Positions 18,576-27,384 of a stretch of DNA of 64,000 nt are shown here, piece after piece. Origin of the DNA: Weissella bombi. Lineage in GTDB: Bacteria > Bacillota > Bacilli > Lactobacillales > Lactobacillaceae. A model generated the notes under the pieces. That model was not told the DNA's origin, searched no databases, and saw nothing but the letters and a program-made list of their open reading frames with translations. The stretch is from contig NZ_FMAO01000001.1 of assembly GCF_900094835.1 (NCBI RefSeq), positions 272,345-336,344 of the forward strand, given 5' to 3'. A program made the position numbers and the translations under genes. Numbering within the stretch: position 1 is the first letter of the stretch; each line of letters opens with the position of its first letter.

Positions 18576-19748
18576 TTACCCCTCCTCTTGTTGATACAAA
18601 TCACTCAATGTATCATCTACCAATCGTTGCTGATTATCATTTAGATTTGTACCTGTCACATAGTTATAAAATGCAGCAATTAATTTATCATCAGCACCAT
18701 CTGCATCTGCCGTAATTTCTGGTATTCCCTGTTTATCAGCCACTAAAGTCGGCAAATCATATTGCACCTCAACAACATCACCATAAATCTTAGCTAACGT
18801 TGCTCTAGCATTTGTCGCATTCGCCAAGCCTTGAATTTTAATGCTGAAATAATTTTTATGACCACGCTCATATTGACCATAAAAATTAGGATCAATCAAT
18901 GTATCAAACGGTTCCGCCAATAAAATTAAATCTTTTTTCGGGATTAACGGATGCCAAGTTGTGGTCACAACATGTTTGTTAATTTCAACAATGTAGACCC
19001 CTTTTTGTGTTTGCGCTTCTTTAGTATTAAATTTTATTGGTGAACCTGAATAACGAACAGTTTCACTGGGACTAGCTTGCTTCAAGTGCAAATGTCCTAG
19101 CGCAACATAGTCAAAATCTTTGAACATCATATCATCAAGACTTCGTAATCCTCCGACTTGCGAATTTGTTTCACTTGTTAATTCATAATCTTGGTTCTTA
19201 CTGCCTGTGACATAGTAATGTGTAACTAATAGATGATTCTTCTGCGGATCAAATTTTGCTACCATATCCGCAATAATCCTTGGCATCACTTGGTTAATCG
19301 TTTGGTATTGACGAGCTTGTGATTCTGGAATTTGATAATAGACACGAGCCATTGCTGGTTCAATAAAAGGCAATAAAAATATTTGCGTATCAGTTGTTTC
19401 GATTGGTGTAAAGGCATCTGCTAACGTTGTATTAAGATATAATTCATTTTGTTGGCGCCACTCACGACCAGCACCTAAACGAGTCGCACCATCATGATTT
19501 CCTGAAACGGCATAAATTGGTAGATGATGATTAATATTCAAATCTTTCAACATACCTTCCAAACTATTAACTGCGGCTGTTGGTGCAATACCACGGTCGT
19601 ATAAGTCGCCAGCAATAATTACACCATCAACCTTTTCAGATAATGCAATATCACGAATTTGTTCATAAGCAGTTTGCTGCTCTGGTAACAAAGAGAAGCC
19701 ACCCAACTCCTTACCAATATGCCAATCAGCTGTATGTAAAAATTTCAT
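18576..19748 (-). CDS. sbcD: Nuclease SbcCD subunit D (Mre11-type)
   Basis: A 390-residue calcineurin-like metallophosphoesterase, the nuclease of the SbcCD complex. The phosphoesterase motifs are in order: TADWHIG (near 6-12), AGDLYDRG, GNHDGATR, LVTHYY and GHLHLKQ, supplying the two-manganese site. The ATG at 19748 is used rather than a TTG two codons earlier; GGGGAG lies nine bases upstream. It follows an MFS gene by 23 bases and is followed immediately by sbcC, so the three may be cotranscribed. Confidence 0.97.
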   Translation of the reverse strand: MKFLHTADWHIGKELGGFSLLPEQQTAYEQIRDIALSEKVDGVIIAGDLYDRGIAPTAAVNSLEGMLKDLNINHHLPIYAVSGNHDGATRLGAGREWRQQNELYLNTTLADAFTPIETTDTQIFLLPFIEPAMARVYYQIPESQARQYQTINQVMPRIIADMVAKFDPQKNHLLVTHYYVTGSKNQDYELTSETNSQVGGLRSLDDMMFKDFDYVALGHLHLKQASPSETVRYSGSPIKFNTKEAQTQKGVYIVEINKHVVTTTWHPLIPKKDLILLAEPFDTLIDPNFYGQYERGHKNYFSIKIQGLANATNARATLAKIYGDVVEVQYDLPTLVADKQGIPEITADADGADDKLIAAFYNYVTGTNLNDNQQRLVDDTLSDLYQQEEG

Positions 19749-19771
19749 TGTCAATTACTCCCCATTCATAA

Positions 19772-20986
19772 TTATTCGTCAAACACATTTTTTGTGTGTG
19801 CAATCATAACTGCAGACACAATCATTAACAAAACCAAAATTAGGTAAACAATATTTTGAATCTTTCCTGCTGGATTAGCATCAAAAGCGTGCCCATATAA
19901 AATGGGCCCAAATGCTGACATAAAATAACCACCAGCTTGTGCCATACCAGATAAACGAGCTGTTTGTACTGGTGATTGTGTTTTACTTGCAAACATTGTT
20001 AATGAAAACAAAAAGAAAAAGGCAGTTGATGCACCAATTAATATTGTTACAATGCCCCAAAAGACAACCGACTTGGTTTGCGTGTGAAATAACATCACAA
20101 CACTAAGTAATGCTACCATACCTGCACCTAATGAAACCCAAGTTGTACCTTTTGCCTTCAATGTTAAAAATACCGTTGGTAATATAATTGATAATGGCAT
20201 ACCCACAAATGAATATAACGACATAAAAATTGTCATCACCCCATTAGGAACACCATGTTGCAACATCATAGATGGTAACCACGCAACGGTCGTGTAATTA
20301 ACTGTTGCTTGCACACCAAAAACAAATAAGAATGGCCATGCTTTATAGTTTGACCAGACATGTAAATGCTCTTTAGGTTGCACTGCCTGCTTAGATGATG
20401 TTGTCACGTCGGTTGTTGGTGTAGCTTTTTTAGTCGTCCAAAACCATAAAATTAAAGTAAGCGCAGGCACTAATACTAGTAACCCCATGACACCTTGCCA
20501 ACCAGATACTGCTACAACAGGTGCTGTGATTAAACTAAATACTGCTGATCCAACCATGATTGCAAGCGAGTAAACTGATGTATACAAACCAATTTTATTA
20601 GGAAAATAAGTCGCTACAAATGGTGGCATTAATACGTTCAAATGTGCAATACCAATTCCAATTAAAGCAGTACCTAGTAAAATTAATGGCATATTAACCA
20701 ACATACGCAATATTGACCCAACAATAATACTTAACAACGACAAAATAAGTGCACGGTTAAGGCCAAATTTCACCATTGTTTTAGTTGCAAAATTTGAAAT
20801 AAGCAAAAACATGATTAAGGGAATCGTCGTAATAATTCCTAGCTGACTCTGAGCAACATGCAACGACTCAGCAATTTGTGGTAGCATTAGCGGCATTGTT
20901 GTAATCGGTGCACGCATAATACTGCTCATTAACATTAAACTAATCGTCAATAATATAATAACTTGATGTGATTTTTTCTCCAACAT
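19772..20986 (-). CDS. MFS transporter, CynX/NimT-like
   Basis: A 404-residue, twelve-helix major facilitator protein. The N terminus (RAPITTMPLMLPQIAESL) and the SQLGIITTIPLIMFLL stretch after it are typical of the CynX/NimT subgroup of anion/proton exporters (cyanate, nitroimidazole or related). A cytosolic loop rich in Thr and Lys (about 185-205) separates the halves. The substrate is not predictable from sequence. Its stop lies 23 bases before sbcD, so it could be the first gene of that transcript, though no functional link to SbcCD is known. Confidence 0.88.
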   Translation of the reverse strand: MLEKKSHQVIILLTISLMLMSSIMRAPITTMPLMLPQIAESLHVAQSQLGIITTIPLIMFLLISNFATKTMVKFGLNRALILSLLSIIVGSILRMLVNMPLILLGTALIGIGIAHLNVLMPPFVATYFPNKIGLYTSVYSLAIMVGSAVFSLITAPVVAVSGWQGVMGLLVLVPALTLILWFWTTKKATPTTDVTTSSKQAVQPKEHLHVWSNYKAWPFLFVFGVQATVNYTTVAWLPSMMLQHGVPNGVMTIFMSLYSFVGMPLSIILPTVFLTLKAKGTTWVSLGAGMVALLSVVMLFHTQTKSVVFWGIVTILIGASTAFFFLFSLTMFASKTQSPVQTARLSGMAQAGGYFMSAFGPILYGHAFDANPAGKIQNIVYLILVLLMIVSAVMIAHTKNVFDE

Positions 20987-21011
20987 TTTCCATCTCTTTC
21001 TAAAAACAAAT

Positions 21012-21039
21012 AAAAAACTGCCCCCATGTGACAGTTTTT
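21012..21039 (-). terminator. Terminator after the pdx genes
   Basis: Stem AAAAACTG / CAGTTTTT with T-run on the minus strand, ten bases beyond the ECF gene stop. Confidence 0.8.
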
Positions 21040-21049
21040 AAACTTCTAA

Positions 21050-21556
21050 TTAACGTATCCACTTACGTAACGGTACACTAACAATCAATGCTAGGATAAA
21101 GCCAACTAATACCTGCATAATATTTGCTGGAACATCTGCTAAGCCTGCTAATACAGCCGCTTGTATAGACATTTTAGCACCGCCTGTAATCCACAATAAG
21201 AAACTACCGGCAAGCCAGTAACCAAATACCATCGTAAAGCTACCCAGTAAATTACCAAAAATTCGTATACCGACTGTTTTTTGAACATTAAAACGACCAA
21301 TAATCCAGCCTTCTAATCCATGAATAATTAGTGAAAAAAACATCCATTGTGGATAACCAGCAAATAAGTCTAGCAAAAATCCGGTTAATCCACCGACAGC
21401 TAAGCCCATCTTAGGACCGAAGTGCCAAGCACCAATAAAGATACCTATTTCAACCAACGAAACAAACCCCGTTGGTGTTGGCAATTTTGCAACATAGCTC
21501 AAGACAATATTTATTGCAACTAAAACTGCCCCAATTGTTATCTGTTTTGTTTTCAT
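21050..21556 (-). CDS. ECF transporter S component, probable pyridoxine (PdxU-type)
   Basis: A 168-residue six-helix membrane protein of the energy-coupling-factor S-component family, which binds a vitamin and uses a shared EcfAA'T module for uptake. The early hydrophobic segment ITIGAVLVAINIVLSYVAKL and the SLVEIGIFIGAW stretch fit S components. The substrate is inferred from its partner: the overlapping upstream gene (four bases, ATGA type) is a PdxK/ThiD-type kinase, and kinase-transporter pairs for pyridoxine (PdxU) or HMP are known in Firmicutes. ThiW/HmpT identity is an alternative. EcfAA'T genes are not in this window. Confidence 0.72.
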   Translation of the reverse strand: MKTKQITIGAVLVAINIVLSYVAKLPTPTGFVSLVEIGIFIGAWHFGPKMGLAVGGLTGFLLDLFAGYPQWMFFSLIIHGLEGWIIGRFNVQKTVGIRIFGNLLGSFTMVFGYWLAGSFLLWITGGAKMSIQAAVLAGLADVPANIMQVLVGFILALIVSVPLRKWIR

Positions 21557-22368
21557 TTCTCTATCCCTTTATGCCGACGAGCTGCTTGCCAAACGTTGCC
21601 TACTTCAAATGCATCGTTTAACTTAATTCCCTGTAAAATACCATCATGAACAAAACTTTTTGCATCGGCAATCGCAGGCAATGGGGCAACATCTTGTCCT
21701 AATTGGCTCGCAATAGCTGATGAAAAAGTGCAACCTGCACCATTATTATATGGCTGTGTTAATTTTGGTAATTTAACCAACTTTTTAACATCACCAGTCA
21801 CAATTGCATCCGTTGCGTTATCACCAGGTAAACGCATACCACCTTTAACAACCACTGTCTGTGCCCCAAACTGGTGTAATATTTCTGCAGCCGCTAACAA
21901 GTCAGCTTCAGATTCAATTGTTTGTTGTGTTAATAATTGCGCTTCAACCAAATTAGGCGTTATAACAGTTGCCAAAGGTATCAAATTTTCAATAATTGCT
22001 TGTGCCAGTTTGCCCACATTAACCGTATCCGTTTCTTTAAACGCCATTACTGGATCAATTACAACTGGTATCTGCTGTGCATTTTTTCTTAAAAAATCAC
22101 TCACTAACTCAATATGTGCTACAGTTGGCAATAACCCCACCTTAATGCCTTTTACATTAGTTAATTGACCTAAAGAATCCAACTGTGCTTTCAGCACTGG
22201 AACCGGCACATTATGAATTTCAAAATCATCTTGATTAACTGTCACGATACTTGTTACTGCGCTTAATCCAAATAATCCATATTCATTAAATGTTGCTAAA
22301 TCCGCTTGAATTCCGCCACCTGCTAAAATATCCGAGCCAGCAATCGTTATCATTTTCCCAATCGCCAT
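21553..22368 (-). CDS. Pyridoxine/hydroxymethylpyrimidine kinase (PdxK-like ThiD family)
   Basis: A 271-residue ribokinase-fold kinase. It opens KMITIAGSD, has the substrate-loop GGGIQADLATFNEYG, and ends with the ATP-site NNGAGCTFSSAIASQL carrying the anion hole and catalytic Gly-Ala-Gly-Cys. The run KVGLLPT..IELVSDF and PLATVITPNLVEAQLL resemble Bacillus PdxK (a ThiD-like pyridoxine kinase) more than the true ThiD, so pyridoxine phosphorylation is the better guess; HMP kinase is not excluded. It overlaps the ECF S-component gene by four bases. AGGGG is upstream of ATG. Confidence 0.8.
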   Translation of the reverse strand: MAIGKMITIAGSDILAGGGIQADLATFNEYGLFGLSAVTSIVTVNQDDFEIHNVPVPVLKAQLDSLGQLTNVKGIKVGLLPTVAHIELVSDFLRKNAQQIPVVIDPVMAFKETDTVNVGKLAQAIIENLIPLATVITPNLVEAQLLTQQTIESEADLLAAAEILHQFGAQTVVVKGGMRLPGDNATDAIVTGDVKKLVKLPKLTQPYNNGAGCTFSSAIASQLGQDVAPLPAIADAKSFVHDGILQGIKLNDAFEVGNVWQAARRHKGIEK

Positions 22369-22417
22369 CTCTTCACCCCTTTTATATTAATTAATATTTA
22401 TATCGCAATCAAACATA

Positions 22418-22446
22418 AGTGTAGCACAAATCCACTGATGTAAACA
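22418..22446 (-). promoter_or_regulatory. Promoter of the pdx genes
   Basis: Minus strand TGTTTA (22441-22446), 17-base spacer, TGC-extended TACACT (-10, 22418-22423). Confidence 0.45.
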
Positions 22447-22477
22447 TATTCGTACAAATTTACTTTCAAAAAAGCAC

Positions 22478-22513
22478 AAAAAAGAAGCTATGCCTAAGCA
22501 TAGCTTCTTTTTT
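22478..22513 (-). terminator. Terminator after the HU gene
   Basis: Near-perfect stem AAAAAAGAAGCTATGC / GCATAGCTTCTTTTTT with a four-base loop; works in both directions. Confidence 0.92.
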
Positions 22514-22521
22514 AAAAACGC

Positions 22522-22797
22522 TTATTTGATAGCGTCTTTCAATGCCTTACCAGGCTTGAATGCAGGAATCTTTGATGCAGCGATCTCAATTTCCTCACCA
22601 GTTTGTGGGTTGCGACCCTTACGAGCTGCACGAGAACGTACTTCAAAGTTACCAAAGCCAATTAATTGAACTTTTTCACCCTTTGCCAAAGTATCTTGGA
22701 TTGAAGCAAATACTGCATCAACTGCAGCAGTTGCATCCTTCTTTGTCAAACCAGTTGCTGTTGCAACATCAGTTACTAATTCTTGCTTGTTAGCCAT
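22522..22797 (-). CDS. hup: HU family DNA-binding protein
   Basis: A 91-residue nucleoid protein. It begins [17 protein letters not shown], has the conserved [19 protein letters not shown] arm (DNA-intercalating loop with RNPQTGEE near 61-68), and ends KAFKPG-type helix. GGAGG stands before the ATG at 22797; an upstream ATG six codons earlier is not used because it overlaps that site. Single-gene transcript with its own promoter and terminator, as usual for hup. Confidence 0.97.
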   Translation of the reverse strand: MANKQELVTDVATATGLTKKDATAAVDAVFASIQDTLAKGEKVQLIGFGNFEVRSRAARKGRNPQTGEEIEIAASKIPAFKPGKALKDAIK

Positions 22798-22875
22798 TTT
22801 AATTTCCTCCTGCATAGTTATATTGACTAAATGTCAATAATTTCAGATTGAATCTGTAATTAGATTTCGATATTT

Positions 22876-22904
22876 AGAATATCATAGTTAGCGCTATCTT
22901 ACAA
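22876..22904 (-). promoter_or_regulatory. Promoter of hup
   Basis: Minus strand TTGTAA (22899-22904) and TATTCT (22876-22881) with a 17-base spacer, about 80 bases before the start codon. Confidence 0.6.
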
Positions 22905-23002
22905 GTAAAAAATGTCTTAAAACGTTGATATAATAGGCTTTTTATATTTTTTTAAACATTTAGCTAAAAATAATCATATTCCATTAAATATTAAGGTTAT
23001 TT

Positions 23003-24313
23003 TTATTTTCGTGCTCTTTTAATTAAGTGAATTGGTGTACCGGTAAAGTCAAATGACTTACGGATTTGATTCTCCAAGAAACGCTCATATGAGAAGTGCA
23101 TCAATTCAGGTTCGTTAACAAACACAACAAATGTTGGTGGTTGAATAGCAACTTGTGTTGCGTAGTATACACGCAATCGCTTACCATTAACCGTTGACGT
23201 TGGGTTCAAAGCCAAAGCATCCATAATAACGTCATTCAATGTTGCAGATTGTATACGCTTTTGATGGTTATCATTAACTTGTTTGATTAATGCTGGCAAT
23301 TTGTTAAGTCTCTGCTTAGTTAATGCTGATACGAAAACAATTGGTGCATATGACAAGTATTGGAACTCTTGCCTAATCTGATTTTCAAAATCAGCCATCG
23401 TATGATTATCTTTTTCAAGCGTATCCCACTTATTAACGACAATAATAACAGCACGACCTGCTTCGTGTGCATACCCAGCAACGTGCTTATCTTGATCACG
23501 AATCCCTTCTTCGGCATTCAAAACCATTAGCACAACGTTAGAATCATCAATGGCACGCATAGCACGCATAACTGAATACTTTTCAGTAGATTCATATACC
23601 TTACCACGCTTACGAATACCAGCAGTATCGACCATTACAAATTCATCACCGTCAGCAGACGTAAAACGTGTATCAATCGCATCACGTGTTGTTCCTGATA
23701 TATCAGAAACAATCACACGCTCTTCACCCAAAATAGCATTTACCAATGATGATTTACCAACATTTGGACGACCAATAAATGAAAAACGGATTGCATCATC
23801 ATCTTCTTGTGCTTCAGTTTCAGGAAAGTTATCAACAACTTGATCCAACAAATCTCCTAGTCCCGTTCCATGCGCTCCTGAAATAGGATATGGATCGCCA
23901 AAACCTAATGCATAAAATTCGTAAATTTCTGAACGTAATTCAATATTATCAACCTTATTAACGGCCAAAACAACTGGCTTCTTTGAACGATACAAAATTT
24001 TTGCAACTCGTTCATCAGCTTCGGTTAACCCTTCACGTGCTGATACCATAAAGATAATGACATCAGCTTCATCAATCGCAATTTCAGCTTGTTGTACTAT
24101 TTGTGACATGAAAGGTTCATCACCCATGTCAATTCCACCCGTATCAATTAATCGAAACTCTTGCGTTAGCCATTCAGCACGTGTATAAATACGATCACGT
24201 GTTACACCTGGTGTGTCTTCCACAATTGAAATTCGATCACCCGCAATACGGTTAAATATCGTTGACTTACCAACATTCGGACGACCAACGACCGCCACGA
24301 CAGGAAATCCCAT
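23003..24313 (-). CDS. der: Ribosome biogenesis GTPase Der
   Basis: A 436-residue protein with two tandem GTPase domains, a hallmark of Der/EngA, required for 50S subunit assembly. G1 motifs GRPNVGKS occur at 10-17 and again near 183; G3 motifs DTGGID and DTAGIRKRG, and G4 NKVD and NKWD are visible. The C-terminal ~80 residues form the KH-like domain ([20 protein letters not shown]). Order der next to hup matches Bacillus. A weak GAGG site precedes ATG. Confidence 0.98.
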   Translation of the reverse strand: MGFPVVAVVGRPNVGKSTIFNRIAGDRISIVEDTPGVTRDRIYTRAEWLTQEFRLIDTGGIDMGDEPFMSQIVQQAEIAIDEADVIIFMVSAREGLTEADERVAKILYRSKKPVVLAVNKVDNIELRSEIYEFYALGFGDPYPISGAHGTGLGDLLDQVVDNFPETEAQEDDDAIRFSFIGRPNVGKSSLVNAILGEERVIVSDISGTTRDAIDTRFTSADGDEFVMVDTAGIRKRGKVYESTEKYSVMRAMRAIDDSNVVLMVLNAEEGIRDQDKHVAGYAHEAGRAVIIVVNKWDTLEKDNHTMADFENQIRQEFQYLSYAPIVFVSALTKQRLNKLPALIKQVNDNHQKRIQSATLNDVIMDALALNPTSTVNGKRLRVYYATQVAIQPPTFVVFVNEPELMHFSYERFLENQIRKSFDFTGTPIHLIKRARK

Positions 24314-24457
24314 ATTAGCCTCTTTTCTAAATTACAAATTTTATTGTAACTTGTCTACTTCGTATTTAGTATACCTAATCTTAACATGATTTAATTTGAA
24401 ACAAAAACTAAAAAACGTACTAAAAAGGCGTGTAAATACAGTTTTTAAATCATGTTT

Positions 24458-24503
24458 AAAAAAAGTAGCAAGCTGCCAATATATCGGCAACTTGCTACTT
24501 TTT
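24458..24503 (-). terminator. Terminator after rpsA
   Basis: Stem AAAGTAGCAAGTTGCCGAT / ATTGGCAGCTTGCTACTTT with T-run on the minus strand, about 60 bases beyond the rpsA stop. Confidence 0.88.
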
Positions 24504-24560
24504 CAAGTTAGGGCGCTAACATATGTCCCCGCCTCTAACTGTTTAAAACTATTTTAATGC

Positions 24561-25778
24561 TTAGTTAAAATCTTTAAAGATGTCACCAAAGGCATCACCC
24601 AACGTTGCTGAACCTTCTTCTTCTGAAGTTGAGTAGTTAGTTGGAGCTGATTGGCGTGGGCGACGTGAACGACGAGGACGATCATTTTCCTCGCGTGCAG
24701 GTGCTTCTTCCAATGCCTTGATTGACAATGACAAACGTTGACGTTCTGGGTTAACATCCAAAACCTTAACTTGAACCTTGTCACCGGCAGTCAAAACATC
24801 ACTAGGGTTAGCAATGTGCTTGTGTGAGATTTGTGAAACGTGAACCAAACCTTCAACACCTGGGAAGACTTCAACGAAAGCACCAAAGTCAACAACGCGC
24901 TTAACAGTTCCTTCTAGAACTGTTCCTTCTGGGGCCTTTTCTGCTGCCTCATCCCAAGGACCTGGTTGCGTTGCCTTAATTGACAATGAGATACGCTCAC
25001 GTTCTGGGTCCAATCCCAAAACCTTAACCTTAACTTCTTCACCAACTGACAAAACGTCTGAAGGTTGTGAAACGCGTTCGTGTGAGATTTCAGAAACGTG
25101 TACCAATCCATCAACACCACCAAGGTCAACGAATGCACCGAAGTTAGTCATACGAGCGACTTTACCTTCAATAACATCACCAACTGATAGTTCGTCAAAG
25201 ATGCGTGCCAAAGCAGCTTTACGCTCTTCGTTCAATACATCACGACGTGACAAGATCAAACGGCTATCTGCTGCATTGATTTCAATAATCTTTGCACGGA
25301 TAGTTTGACCCTTGTATTGGTTCAAATCTTGCACGAAACGGTTTTCAATCATTGAAGCTGGTACGAATCCACGTACACCTTCAACGTCAACAACCAAACC
25401 ACCCTTAACGGCTTGCGTTACTGGTGCTTCCACAATGTCGTCAACACTGTGCTTGCTTGCGATTTCTTCCCAAGCACGACGAGCTTCTAGACGACGCTTT
25501 GACAATAGGTATGATCCACCTTCCTTGTCAGAACCGATAGTAGAAACTACTACCAAATCCAACACGTCTCCAACCTTGACAAGGTCATTCACGTCCGCAT
25601 CGCGGTCAGTTGTCAATTCGCGCAAAGGAATTACACCTTCAACACCGGCACCTTCAATACCTACGATAACTTGACGATTATCATCAATTGCCAAGACTTC
25701 ACCCTTAACTACATCGCCAACTTTAACTTCAGCCACGCTGTCAAGAGCTGCTAATAGCTCGTTGTTCTCTTCGTTCAT
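24561..25778 (-). CDS. rpsA: 30S ribosomal protein S1 (four-S1-domain form)
   Basis: A 405-residue acidic RNA-binding protein made of four S1 OB-fold domains, roughly residues 15-90, 105-175, 192-262 and 278-348; the last two carry the classic FGAFVDLGGVDGLVHVSEIS and GAFVEVFPGVEGLVHVSQIS segments. The C-terminal tail is charged and disordered. Firmicutes S1 is shorter than the six-domain E. coli form and sits between cmk and der here, as in Bacillus (ypfD). It assists mRNA binding to the 30S subunit. AGGAGG precedes ATG closely. Confidence 0.95.
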   Translation of the reverse strand: MNEENNELLAALDSVAEVKVGDVVKGEVLAIDDNRQVIVGIEGAGVEGVIPLRELTTDRDADVNDLVKVGDVLDLVVVSTIGSDKEGGSYLLSKRRLEARRAWEEIASKHSVDDIVEAPVTQAVKGGLVVDVEGVRGFVPASMIENRFVQDLNQYKGQTIRAKIIEINAADSRLILSRRDVLNEERKAALARIFDELSVGDVIEGKVARMTNFGAFVDLGGVDGLVHVSEISHERVSQPSDVLSVGEEVKVKVLGLDPERERISLSIKATQPGPWDEAAEKAPEGTVLEGTVKRVVDFGAFVEVFPGVEGLVHVSQISHKHIANPSDVLTAGDKVQVKVLDVNPERQRLSLSIKALEEAPAREENDRPRRSRRPRQSAPTNYSTSEEEGSATLGDAFGDIFKDFN

Positions 25779-25883
25779 TACAATATATCCTCCTGGTCAC
25801 ACGACTCTAAATAGAATTATAACTAATAATCCTATATTTTGCTAGTGCTTTTTTACATTTTTTTAAAATTATGCTAAATTTCA

Positions 25884-26549
25884 TTATTTAGTTTCGATAA
25901 TGGCTTTTACCTTATTAACAACTTCTTCGATTGAAAGACCAGTTGTATCCAGTTCAACAGCATCAGAAGCCTTTTTTAAAGGTGAGATCTCGCGATGAGA
26001 ATCTAAATAATCTCTTTTTTCAATTGCGACCTCAAGATCATCCAAGGTAGTGTCCATACCTTTAGCTTGATTCTCTTTAAAACGGCGCACTGCTCTTTCA
26101 TGAACAGATGCAATTAAAAATATTTTTACTGCTGCATTTGGTAACACGGTCGTCCCAATATCACGGCCGTCCATTACTACACCACCAGCTGCAGCAATCT
26201 CACGTTGCAAGTCAGTCATTGCTTGACGAACAGCAGCGTACGCAGAAACAGTTGAAACGTTTGCTGTTACTTCTACTGAACGAATCTCATCAGTTACTTC
26301 TTCGTTATTTAAAAATACTCGTTGTACTGGGTTACCAGGTTTAAACGAAATATTAATATTAGGTAGCAATGCTGTAACTGCTGCTTCATCTTGTAGTGCA
26401 AGGTCTTCACGCATAGCAGCCAATGTTACAACACGATACATTGCCCCTGTATCAACATATATAAAATTCAAGTCGGTTGCTAATATTTTAGCAATCGTTG
26501 ATTTTCCAGCTGAGGCTGGTCCATCAATTGCAATTTGAATTGGGTTCAT
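25884..26549 (-). CDS. cmk: Cytidylate kinase
   Basis: A 221-residue NMP kinase that phosphorylates CMP and dCMP. P-loop GPASAGKS at 10-17, substrate residues in YVDTGAMYR, and RDIGTTVLP are as in the Cmk family. Start is ATG at 26549, nine bases after GAGG; two earlier in-frame ATGs overlap that site. Order cmk-rpsA is conserved in Firmicutes. Downstream spacing of about 100 bases suggests a separate or coupled rpsA promoter. Confidence 0.97.
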   Translation of the reverse strand: MNPIQIAIDGPASAGKSTIAKILATDLNFIYVDTGAMYRVVTLAAMREDLALQDEAAVTALLPNINISFKPGNPVQRVFLNNEEVTDEIRSVEVTANVSTVSAYAAVRQAMTDLQREIAAAGGVVMDGRDIGTTVLPNAAVKIFLIASVHERAVRRFKENQAKGMDTTLDDLEVAIEKRDYLDSHREISPLKKASDAVELDTTGLSIEEVVNKVKAIIETK

Positions 26550-26620
26550 ATTCCACATCCTCATAATCTATTATCTATACTATTTTACGCTTAATTACTT
26601 GGAAACACTAGTGTATCTAT

Positions 26621-26652
26621 AAAAAACGTCTAACATAATCGTTAGACGTTTA
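26621..26652. terminator. Terminator after the LysM gene
   Basis: Stem AACGTCTAAC / GTTAGACGTT with five-base loop, T-run on the minus strand; seven bases past the LysM gene stop. Confidence 0.85.
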
Positions 26653-26658
26653 GATAAT

Positions 26659-27294
26659 TTATTTTACTTTTAGACCCTTACCGTAGAATGTAGCATAATT
26701 GCTTGCATTCAAACCAGGATTCAATGAATAAAGTTCTTCAGGGGTTGTACCATTTGCCACGGCAAAACTATATAATGTTCCCGAATCAAATGGCACTGTC
26801 TTAGAAGCTTCCTCTGATGACGACTCAGCTTCTGACGATGACGCTGCCTCTGAGGATGCTGCTGCTTCTGATGACGCTGCGGCCTCTGAAGATGCTTTTG
26901 CTGATTCATCCGCTGCTGCTTTTTCTGATGAAGACTTTGCTGCAGCTGCCTTCTTTTCCGACTTTGCTGCTGCTACTGATGATTTAGATGCTGCAACCTT
27001 AGCCTTTGATTCTGATTTGGCTGTATCCGTTACTTTTTTGGTTGATGTCGTTGTTTTCTTAGATGATGCAACCGGTAACTCAGTATTTGTGGTAGCATCC
27101 GCAGGCTTGTTTAATTCCTGTAAATATTTATAAACAGGCACAAAAGACAAAACAATCACAATCAATACCAAAATTCCAACAACCATGCTAACACGTTGGG
27201 ACTTACGACGATTTTGTGTTCTTGAATACTGCTTAGTCGTGTCATCTTTAAAAGATGACTCCCATGGCTGTTCTTCGTTCTTCTTTTCGGTCAT
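26659..27294 (-). CDS. Membrane-anchored LysM protein (YpbE-like)
   Basis: A 211-residue single-pass membrane protein: a cytosolic basic N terminus, membrane helix at about 36-55, then a low-complexity Ala/Ser/Lys/Glu stretch (about 75-160, with SSEAA-type repeats) and a C-terminal LysM domain (about 166-211, with GTTPEELYSLNPGLN) exposed outside to bind peptidoglycan. The position between recQ and cmk matches Bacillus ypbE. A role in cell-wall structure is inferred from LysM only. The low-complexity linker could vary in length between strains. Confidence 0.9.
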   Translation of the reverse strand: MTEKKNEEQPWESSFKDDTTKQYSRTQNRRKSQRVSMVVGILVLIVIVLSFVPVYKYLQELNKPADATTNTELPVASSKKTTTSTKKVTDTAKSESKAKVAASKSSVAAAKSEKKAAAAKSSSEKAAADESAKASSEAAASSEAAASSEAASSSEAESSSEEASKTVPFDSGTLYSFAVANGTTPEELYSLNPGLNASNYATFYGKGLKVK

Positions 27295-27384
27295 GATTAG
27301 TGACTCTCCTTACTTTACCTTTATTTTTCACTACATTATATCATACACTAACCCGTTAAAAATAGTTAGTGTCACACCCAATTT

